Shown here: positions 56,640 to 64,000 of the stretch, one piece after another
Numbering within the stretch: position 1 is the first letter of the stretch
How the letters are laid out: the number at the start of each line of letters is the position of its first letter
Origin: Aradus depressus
Taxonomy: Eukaryota; Arthropoda; Insecta; Hemiptera; Aradidae
NCBI GenBank assembly: GCA_963662175.1
Contig: OY759218.1
Coordinates: 22,162,480-22,226,479, forward strand
Reading direction: 5' to 3'
Length of the DNA: 64,000 nucleotides
Position numbers and translations under genes: made by a program
The notes under the pieces: generated by a model
What the model was told of the DNA's origin: nothing
What the model saw: only the letters and a program-made list of their open reading frames with translations
Databases searched by the model: none

Positions 56640-56860
56640 AAAGACGAAGGTTAGAAGTCAGTAGTCTAAGGGAGGTGTAATCCTAATCGAATGAGGTTCA
56701 TTGGAAGTCGGATCAGAGACTGGGAACTTTGACAGGAAGTAGCAGAGGGGGGGGGTAGGAGCCTTCAGACCGGGATTTGGGGGGGAGGGAGAGGGAGTGA
56801 GGAGGGACAAAGAGCAAGTTACCCAAACAACTAGCCTACTGTCTATCTCTACAGAAAAAT
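56640..56860. other. G-rich unassigned segment
   Basis: Contains G runs (GGGGGGGGG near 56747; GGGGGGG near 56779). The minus strand is open but proline/serine-rich. No family recognised. Confidence 0.35.
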
Positions 56861-56879
56861 AGTCAATATTCATTTCAAT

Positions 56880-57115
56880 AATAGTTTTCGGTACACCAGC
56901 CAGAAATTTCGTGTCAATAAATTCATCAACACAAAAACTTTAATAAAATCCGATGTAATGAATGTATAGACACAAAATTTAATCTGAGGATTCAGAAGTC
57001 CCTGTATAAATCAAATTTTGATTTTGAGTCAAAATGGTCAATTGGTTTTAGTGAGAGAGCGAAAACTTAGGTGATTAATTCGTGCTAGGAAAGTACATTG
57101 CTAGTGGTTCATGAC
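56880..57115 (-). repeat. CCAGC-family repeat, reverse, partial
   Basis: CCGATGTAATGAATGTATAGA, GGATTCAGAAGTCCC, ATGGTCAATTGGTTTTAGTG and GTGCTAGGAAAGTACATTGC. Confidence 0.7.
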
Positions 57116-57214
57116 ATTTTTTTTACACAGCTTTTATCTGAAGAAATGTTTGAATATTTAAAGCTTTACACTAGTTATAACCAAATGAATTATTTATTGA
57201 TTCTATAAAATAAT

Positions 57215-57290
57215 AAATAATAACGCCATCCTTCGGATGGGACTTTCAGCGAGGATTCCGATGTACGATGTCGTGTACTCGTTAACACTC
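57215..57290 (+). mobile_element. SINE S1 fragment
   Basis: CGCCATCCTTCGGATGGGAC and TACGATGTCGTGTACTCGTTA. Confidence 0.65.
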
Positions 57291-57799
57291 CGGTAGTCGC
57301 GCCCCCTTCTGTCCCAAAAGTAGTCGCGCTGAATCTGTCAGATCGCTTTACAATTTTTGCAGTATCATAAGTTTTAATAGTTGTAGATTGGAATGGAATT
57401 AAGAAAAATGTTTATTTGAAAGTTATGTCTTTTAAAAACATAAGAAGTAGAAAATAAAATATATATATATATATGAGGAACATTCAGAATAAAAATATTT
57501 ATGTTTAAAATCGGTCTTCCAAGTGTGAGAAATTCAGGTTGGTTTTACTTTGACTCTCCTCTTATACTTCATCGCTATTAGTCGTTGAACAACCGTCTGG
57601 ACATATAAAAGCACCATGACTGAGGTATAGAAACTGACCACAAGATTGACACCTGTACTTGGTGAGAGATGTTCCTTCAGAAATATTCTTGTTGTTATTT
57701 GAACATTTTTATTTTTTTTATCAAGATCTTGGCTCGGGTAAAGCTCTACAAGCCTGTTCAAAATCGTACGAGGTAAAGAATGTAAACATTTCCTCTTTT

Positions 57800-57960
57800 G
57801 CAGGTGTTCTTTAATAAAACCCCTGTCCTAACTGAATAGACCTGACTAGGCAACAATTTGGACTTTCACAGTAGAGTCGGTTTCTTGACCACTAGAGCGA
57901 CGAAAGAGCGCTCTGGTAGTGGGCGATAAGAGCCCGGGCGTGAGTCATAATAACTAAATT
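57800..57960 (+). mobile_element. SINE S1 3' half
   Basis: TTTCACAGTAGAGTCGG, ACCACTAGAGCGACGAAAG, AGCGCTCTGGTAGTGGGCG and GCCCGGGCGTGAGTCATAA. Confidence 0.75.
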
Positions 57961-58454
57961 TATACTTGTAACCAATCAAACAACTCACTATATTTCTATA
58001 CCAATGAAAAGGAGACTGCTTATTTTATTAACTAGTCAAATTAGAGTATGGTGTATTTTAAAACGAAAATTTGAAATGAGTGAATGAGGTATGGGGTGAA
58101 AGGTATCTCAATTTGAAATATCGATAAGGTGAAATGTGATAAATGAGTTGGGCCGGTCATTGCAATACTGTCCCGTCATCAGTCAAATTTGACTTGAGCC
58201 ACCCCAGTCACCTGCTACACTCCTATCTGTTCAAAACCAGTCAAAACCCCGCTTATCCGACTTAATGATAATACCCATGGTATGTCCTCGATTTGAGACC
58301 AGTTGTAACTTCAATAGTAAAAGATGGTTGATAAAACAACACAACTGTGTAAGGCGGCCGAGGTCCTTAGATTATTTTATCTGGGAGGTAGAAAGAAAAT
58401 TTAGCACGCCGTCCTTCGGATTGAAGGTTAAAAGATGGTCCCGAGCCTGTACGA

Positions 58455-59346
58455 CAGGGGTGCGGGCTGCATATACAATTATATATCCCCATATTCGATT
58501 TGGACCTACTACAAAACTTTTTTGGAGTGAAAATTTAAAACAGAATGAATTATTATCATTTTTTAAATTATTTTCATGCATATAAACGTAGATAATATAA
58601 TAATGAAATGATCTAATAATATTTAATTTATTTAATTAGTGAGATATTTGTTTCTCAACTCTTTCACTTAGCTTTTGCAAGGCGATCTCAATGCGTGTAT
58701 TTGCACATTGCACATTGATGTTGCAGGTTTTCGTCCGTTAGGTTCGAGCGTGATTTATGTTTGGTAAATTTCATTTTCGAAAAAAACGATTCGCAGGTGT
58801 AAGTTGATCCAAAAGCGCTCACAACTTTTTGTACCAGATTTCTCAAATTAGAAAATGTTTCTTTTGTGACATAAGTGTTATAAAAATTTATTTTTGATTC
58901 TGATGTTTCAAAAATGTGTTTTAATTCATTATTGCATTCTAGGGCCGCACACAAAACGAAACCGGAAAACAAATTGTCAATTGACACTAAGAGAGCTCTA
59001 TGTTGTCAACAATCAACGTTCAAAGTGAGCGGGACGCAGCGAGTGGACGGCGCACTGCTCTACTACGCATATCTATGTATGCCTATTAATATGCAGCTTG
59101 ATAAGGTTACAGGAATCGAGGGTGACGCTGCGGGGGGTCGCTACAATGCAATACTGCCCATTTCTAAGTATGTATAAAAACAGAAGCAACGTGATAAGAC
59201 AAAAACACTTTTGGGATTTATTTTTTACAAAACACTACATTAAAAACAAAAATATTGCACAAAAAAAAAAACATATTTTGTTAAATTGTGATGAATCTCG
59301 CGGGCCGTAAAATTATTCAAGGCGGGCCGTGAGTTGGCCACTCCTG
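58455..59346 (-). mobile_element. hAT-superfamily transposon, 892 bp, with perfect 8-bp target duplication
   Basis: Terminal repeats CAGGGGTGCGGGC (left) and CAGGAGTGGCCAAC (right, inverted). CTGTACGA flanks it at 58447-58454 and 59347-59354; 8 bp is the hAT hallmark. It lies inside an S1 SINE whose body shows the uninterrupted sequence elsewhere. It carries the C-terminal end of a transposase. Confidence 0.93.
58688..58990 (-). pseudogene. hAT transposase C-terminal fragment (dimerisation domain)
   Basis: Reads FSNLRNLVQKVVSAFGSTYT, CESFFSKMKFTKHKSRSNL, TDENLQHQC: the hAT C-terminal dimerisation motif (FGSTY.CE..FS.MK..K...R..L.DE.L), as in the ZBED5/GTF2IRD2-like lineage. The N-terminal and catalytic parts are missing, so this copy cannot be autonomous. 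Confidence 0.85.
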
Positions 59347-59506
59347 CTGTACGATGACCCCTACCCAAGGTGAATTAAAATTTACGATAGGCAACATTTA
59401 GGACCCTCAAAGATCATGTCCACCAGAGTGACGAAAGAGCGCTCTGGTAGTAGGCAATTTGACGTCGTAGACCGACTATTTTTGTTCGTTGTATCCGATT
59501 GTATAT

Positions 59507-59848
59507 GAGGGCGCCGGTAGCTCAGTGGTATGCGTGCTTGACTTCTGAGCTCAAGGTCGTGGGTTCGAAACCCGACCGAGGCCCTTAGTTTATTTTATCT
59601 GGGAGGTAAAATAAAATTAAGCACGCCGTCCTTCGGATGGGACGTTAAGCGATGGTCCCGAGCCTGTACGATGTCAGGTACTCGTTAAAGAACCCTAGGT
59701 GAATAAAAATTTAGGGTAGGCAAAATTTAGGACTCCCACAGTAGAGTCGGGCTCATGTCCACTAGAGTGACGTAAGAGCTCTCTGGTAGTAGGCGGTATG
59801 ACCTCGTAGTTAAAGCCCGGGCATGAGTCATAAAACCAACCAAACCAA
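59507..59848 (+). mobile_element. SINE S1, full-length reference copy
   Basis: A complete tRNA-derived SINE. Head GGGCGCCGGTAGCTCAGTGG with A box (59518-59528) and B box GGTTCGAAACC (59562-59572), the family body and tail CATAAAACCAACCAAACCAA. It is flanked by the 12-bp duplication CCGATTGTATAT (59495-59506 and 59849-59860). RNA polymerase III transcription is expected from the boxes (family knowledge). Confidence 0.95.
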
Positions 59849-59919
59849 CCGATTGTATATTATATCCGGTGTCACTATAAACTATTTTGACTGTATATCT
59901 ATCAACACAACATTTTTAC

Positions 59920-61960
59920 TTGCCCAGCTATTCAAAGTATAGGGGAAGTTATGTAATCTGTTAAAAATAAGATGCCGAGTTTTCAAAGGAATTTCATGTT
60001 TTTCGATCTCTAGATTCCAAATATGAAAAAAAAAAAAAAAATGTCTTTGTGTGAACACAAACTCCCGAATGAATATATCAACACAGAATTGTATGTGTGA
60101 ATGCAGGACCCTCTACCGACGACATCTATTGTTTTTCAGCCCAATCGACCAAAGAGAATGGGGAGGTTTAACAGAAAAACTCTAATAACTGCCGTTGTAA
60201 TGAATGTAGCAACACAAAATTTCATATATGAATTCAAAACACCTTATGGACGACACATATTAATGTTGAGCCAAATCTGCGGAAGGAGAGGGTTCAGATG
60301 GGGACTCGACACAAAAACCCTAACTGCCTGTAATAAATGTATCGATACGATATTCAGTATGAGGATTCACAAGTCCCTGCATAAGTCAAGTTTCAATTTT
60401 TATCCATAAGTTGATCAACGCTTAACTGGCCTTAATCTCGGTTGTCGTTTAACCCATTGCAAGGGAGCCATGGTGGCCGTGCGAGCTAGAGCGTAGGGCT
60501 TGGTTTGCGGGTTCGAATAGATAGAACTCCCTCCCGGGGCCATGGATGTCGTAAATAACTAGTAATAATACATTGACATGGCTAATATGCACCGTACATA
60601 AGGCAAAAAAAAAAAAAAACATTGCAAAATTAACTCAAGGCACATTTTTCTAGCCTTTTACTTGAAATTTTGTTTGTGTATCCAGAACCCTCTAAGGAAA
60701 AAACCTATTGGTTTTCAGTCAAATGGGTCAAAGAGGAATGGGGGATTAGAAGAGAGGCAACACAAAAACTCTAATAACTGCCGTTGTAATGAATGTATCG
60801 ACTAATGAATGATCCTCCCTTCCCCGAAAATTCCATTTGTATATTCAAAGCCCTATAAGGACGACACCTATTAATTTTCAGCGGAATCAACTGAAGGGGA
60901 AGGGAGGATCAGAGGGGTGACTCAACTCAAAGATCCTAATAACTGCCGTTGTAATGAATGTAACACAAAATTTCATTTGTATATTCAAAGGCCTATAAGG
61001 ACGACACCTATTAATTTTCAGCGGAATCAACTGAAGGGGAAGAGAGGATCAGAGGGGTGACTCAACTCAAAGATGCTAATAACTGCCGTTGTAATGAATG
61101 TATTGACACAAAATTTCATTTGTATATTCAGAGCCCTATAAGGACGACACCTATTAATTTTCAGCGAAATCAGCTGAAGGGGAAGGGAGGATCAGAGGGG
61201 TGACTCAACTCAAAGATCCTAATAACTGCCGTTGTAATGAATGTAACACAAAATTTCATTTGTATATTCAAAGGCCTATAAGGACGACACCTATTAATTT
61301 TCAGCGGAATCAACTGAAGGAAGGGGAAGAGAGGATCAGAGGGGTGACTCAACTCAAAGATGCTAATAACTGCCGTTGTAATGAATGTATTGACACAAAA
61401 TTTCATTTGTATATTCAAAGCCCTATAAGGACAACACCTATTAATTTTCAGCGAAATCACCAATAACTGCCCTTGTAATGAATGTATTGACACAAAATTT
61501 CATTTGTATATTCAAAGACCTATATGGACGACACCTATTAATTTTCAGCGGAATCAGCTGAAGGGGAAGAGAGGATCAGAGGGGTGACTCAACTCAAAGA
61601 TCCTAATAACTACCGTTGTAATGAATGTATCGACACACAATTTCATTTGTATATTCAAAGCCCTATAAGGACAACATCTATTAATTTTCAGCGAAATCAC
61701 CAATAACTGCCCCTGTGATGAATGTATCGACACAAAATTTCATTTGTATATTCAAAGCCCTATAAGGACAACACCTATTAATTTTCAGCGAAATCACCAA
61801 TAACTGCCGCTGTAATGAATGTATCGACACAGAATTTATGATGAAGATTCAGAAGCCACTATGTAAGTCACATATTGACTTTTAGCCCAAACGGTCAATT
61901 GACTTTGGAGGGAGAGCGAAAATGTAATTGATTAATTAATTCTGGGGAAGTACATAGCCG
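59920..61960 (-). repeat. CCAGC-family mega-copy with an expanded 140-bp module array
   Basis: Starts near TTACTTGCCCAGCTATTCAA and ends TTCTGGGGAAGTACATAGCC with GGTGATTTTTTCGAC. From about 60820 to 61830 the module (CCTATAAGGACGACACCTAT, TAATTTTCAGCGGAATCA, GATCAGAGGGGTGACTCAAC, TAACTGCCGTTGTAATGAAT) is repeated about eight times with periods near 140-144 and shorter variants. A second SINE is inserted at 60463-60619. Confidence 0.85.
60463..60619 (+). mobile_element. second SINE family (S2), poly(A)-tailed, tRNA-derived
   Basis: Begins GGGAGCCATGGTGGCCGTGC with a tRNA-like A region and B box GGGTTCGAATAG; the body has CTCCCTCCCGGGGCCATGG; the tail is A16. Flanked by CATTGCAA at 60455-60462 and 60620-60627. 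Different head, body and tail from S1. Confidence 0.85.
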
Positions 61961-61979
61961 GTGATTTTTTCGACTTCTG

Positions 61980-62530
61980 TTCAAACGTTCGGCGTAATAT
62001 TTAGTATGAAGCCGCCTCCCCACCCCTCCCCCTAATGGTGGCCATGGATAGAACCAACGCTGAGTAACCTGCTATTATTAAAAATGTGTAATATTTTTTT
62101 GACCTAATGTGGAGTAGGTAAAATGTTGAGAAGGGCTATAGAGAATACAGTAAGATATTTGTTGGAGATCCAGGGTTAAGGGGCTGGGTTAGCTATTCTC
62201 TGTGAGGACGGTAGCCAGACAGGATTTATTTAGCTGAGGCTTCACGTCAGACACAGAATCCAGAACCACTTCAAGAATTTCTCCCAGCTCTGAGGACAGA
62301 GGAAACAGGACTTAGGACTCTAGGATACTTCACCTAACCCTAATTCGATTCAATCCTCCAAATATGTCATCCTTAGTCTTCTTCTCTCTTTATGTCAACC
62401 TTATACTTAGGAGTTAACTCAGATCCACAAAGGTATCCTTAAAACACTTTGGGAAATCACCAATCCTGGTTCCAAACATGGTGGTAGAGGACAATCTTAT
62501 ACCAACCAAGTTTTTACAAATTATTCTCCC
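61980..62530. other. unassigned segment
   Basis: Moderate composition, no open frame and no repeat of this window. Possibly an old element. Confidence 0.4.
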
Positions 62531-62539
62531 TCATTTTTG

Positions 62540-62645
62540 AAATTGAGGGTTCAGGATATATGAAATTCTCGTGAAAATCAGCATCGAATTTCCTTCGGAC
62601 CAATTACATAATTTCCCCTATATGTGACGTGGGGAAGTAAAAATT
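62540..62645 (+). repeat. CCAGC-family 3' fragment
   Basis: AGGATATATGAAATTCTCG, CAGCATCGAATTTCC and ACATAATTTCCCCTATATG, then GTGGGGAAGTAA. Confidence 0.65.
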
Positions 62646-62997
62646 TTTTCGAGTTTACTTAACTTTCTACACATGAACCTAAGGGAAAGTAAAATAACCA
62701 ATTTGAATGTTAGGTTAGGTTTTATGACTCATGCCCGGGCTTTAACTACGAGTTCATGTCGCCTACTACCAGAGCGCTCTTTCGTCACTCTGGTGGACAT
62801 GAGCGCGACTCTACTGTGGGAGTCCTAAATTTTGCCTACCCTAAATTTTTATTCCCCTAGGGCAGAGGTCTTTAACGAGTACCTGACATCTTACAGGCTC
62901 GGGACCATCGCTTAACGTCCCATCCAAAGGACGGCGTGCTTACGTTTATTTTACCTCTCAGATAAAATAAACTTAGGGCCTCGGTCGGGTTTCGAAC

Positions 62998-63668
62998 TTT
63001 TTTTTTTTTTTTTTTTTTGTGACGACACCATCGCCGAATCGTCGGGGAAAAAGGGGGCCTAAAAATTTTATTAACGAAATAAAATAAAATATGTTACATA
63101 GTGAACAATAAAAAAAAAAAAGAATATATGTTGCTGTGGTAGGCTAGGAGCGACCGCTGCCGACCATCTGCGACGGTCAGCCGTCACTCCCAGCCCGCCT
63201 TAATTTTCTTGGCGCGCCGAGAGAGCTCGGGATAAATGTAGGGCGTTCGCTAGTTGTGGTTCGTTGGGGCGCCGGGGACGACTGCAGGCCTCCCCGGCGC
63301 TGGGTCATAATGCTTGCTTCTTTCTCCGCCAGGAGGCAACAAATCGGCTGAACATTGGGTAGTCGGTTTCCGTCACCAGCTGCCGTAGGTTGAGTCCCAG
63401 ATACGATCCTGTCCCGCGTATCAACTCTACCCTAGGCCCGTCGTACAGCGGACATTCAAGGACCACGTGCTCCGCAGTCTCGACTCCGCCGCACGAACAG
63501 TTCGGGTTGTTCTTCCTGTTAAAGAAGAACAGCTTGGAGTTGAAATCTCCATGATCTGATAGTATCTGGGACATCTAGTGGTCAGGCAGTATCCAAGTAG
63601 AGTCCAGAAGTACCCGGATTTCCTGTAAATATGCATAGGTCGTTCGGCCATCCGATGGTCGTGACCAC
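62998..63668 (-). mobile_element. 5'-truncated LINE, R1/I-type C-terminus, inside the SINE B box
   Basis: Poly(T) of about 20 nt at 62998 (poly(A) on the minus strand) and the 12-bp duplication CGGGTTTCGAAC on both sides (62986-62997 and 63669-63680). The minus-strand open frame 63574-63305 reads ILSDHGDFNSKLFFFNRK, then NPNCSCGGVETAEHVVLECP, a C-x-C...H-x4-C knuckle as at the C-terminus of R1/I-group LINE ORF2. One stop separates it from an upstream in-frame stretch. Confidence 0.9.
63305..63574 (-). pseudogene. LINE ORF2 C-terminal fragment with CCHC knuckle
   Basis: 89 residues from ATG to stop. Cysteines in CSC, histidine in AEHVVLEC and the tyrosine-containing CPLYDGPR follow the usual end of R1/I-clade reverse-transcriptase proteins. 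A relic of the truncated insertion above; no independent function expected. Confidence 0.8.
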
Positions 63669-63789
63669 CGGGTTTCGAACCAACGAACTTGAGCTCGGAA
63701 CACAAGCACGCATACCACTGAGCTACCGGCACCCTCCCAATTTGAATGTGATGGGATTCTTGTTTCCATGTATTTCACAAGTAAATATA

Positions 63790-64000
63790 TTTGATTTCCT
63801 TTTCAGTGATCTTCTTACCCCCTTCCCTTCAGTCGATTTCGCTGAAAATTAATAAGTGACGTTCTTACATTTTGATTTTACATACTAGATTTCGTTTCGG
63901 CACATACCTACATTACATCAGCAGTTATTAAAGTTTTCGCGTTAAGCACACGCAAATCCCCTCTTCCCTTTACTCGATTTGGCTAAACATTGATGTGTCA
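63790..64000 (+). repeat. CCAGC-family repeat, running off the window
   Basis: Modules with CCCTTCAGTCGATTTCGCTG, AAAATTAATAAGTGACGTTC, ACATTACATCAGCAGTTAT and CCCTTTACTCGATTTGGC. Confidence 0.7.

Larger units (their letters stand above)
58355..59471 (+). mobile_element. SINE S1 copy split by a hAT element
   Basis: S1 sequence 58355-58454 (TATTTTATCTGGGAGGTAG, GCCGTCCTTCGGATTG, CCCGAGCCTGTACGA) resumes at 59355 (TGACCCCTACCCAAGGTG) and runs to about 59471. The gap is the transposon 58455-59346 plus one copy of its target duplication. Confidence 0.85.
62711..63736 (-). mobile_element. SINE S1 with an inserted LINE
   Basis: Minus-strand S1: tail GTTAGGTTAGG... wait-free body from 62711 to 62997, head resumed at 63681-63736 (AACGAACTTGAGCTCGG, ACCACTGAGCTACCGGC). 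Its own 13-bp target duplication CCAATTTGAATGT flanks the whole unit at 62698-62710 and 63737-63749. Confidence 0.93.

Noticed and set aside
57534..57790. Minus-strand phrase KYRCQSCGQFLYLSHGAF with four cysteines, suggestive of a zinc ribbon
   Set aside because: The flanking frame is broken by stops and I could not tie the spacing to a known family; too weak to list as a gene.
59507..59580. Possible tRNA genes (also 30391, 36040, 45060, 63680)
   Set aside because: A and B boxes are good, but each head is followed by the same SINE body and framed by target duplications, so they are SINE heads.

Overview
This is an AT-rich, mobile-element-rich piece of an insect genome. It carries one host gene, on the + strand: the ortholog of neuroglian (Nrg), the insect L1-type cell adhesion molecule. 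The reading frame can be followed exon by exon from the start codon at 1599 to two alternative terminal exons ending at 43522 and 45828. There are 22 common exons plus one of two 3' exons. Each exon joins the next in phase and the protein aligns with Drosophila neuroglian along its whole length (compared from memory). The predicted proteins are 1249 aa (1248 with a NAGNAG alternative) and 1254 aa. Long introns, insect-style start context (ACAAAATG) and TTAGG-like tracts point to an insect. The element content would suit a hemimetabolous, perhaps hemipteran, genome, but I cannot fix the order.

Layout. 1-1598: SINE copy and the 5' flank. 1599-39087: common exons, covering signal peptide, six Ig domains, five fibronectin III domains, transmembrane segment and the proximal cytoplasmic tail. 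43431-43522: terminal exon a. 45722-45828: terminal exon b. Both terminal exons encode the ankyrin-binding FIGQY motif and each ends in a different PDZ-ligand-like tail. 45829 to about 53330: AT-rich sequence with fewer recognisable elements, a candidate long 3' UTR. 53550-64000: transposon and repeat territory with no host gene that I can recognise.

The introns and the 3' flank are packed with mobile DNA, often nested. There is a tRNA-derived SINE family with a CCTAA-type (insect telomere-like) 3' tail and clear target-site duplications; a second, poly(A)-tailed SINE; three LINE fragments; a hAT element with perfect 8-bp target duplications inside a SINE; a long-armed DNA transposon with a broken transposase and a LINE inside one arm; a piggyBac-like zinc-finger remnant; several MITE or fold-back elements; and a very abundant repeat family ending in TACTTCCCCAGC with internal 140-bp modules.

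The most notable signal is a set of at least six unrelated fold-back or dispersed families carrying hammerhead-ribozyme-like cores (CTGANGA, short stem II, GAAA, very short palindromic stem III, NUH). This architecture is known from Penelope-like retroelements. None has been folded or tested here. Other points of interest are a tandemly duplicated 5' splice site after exon 19, a SINE inserted about 40 nt upstream of exon 20, tandem acceptors at exon 5 and terminal exon a, and several recent minisatellites.
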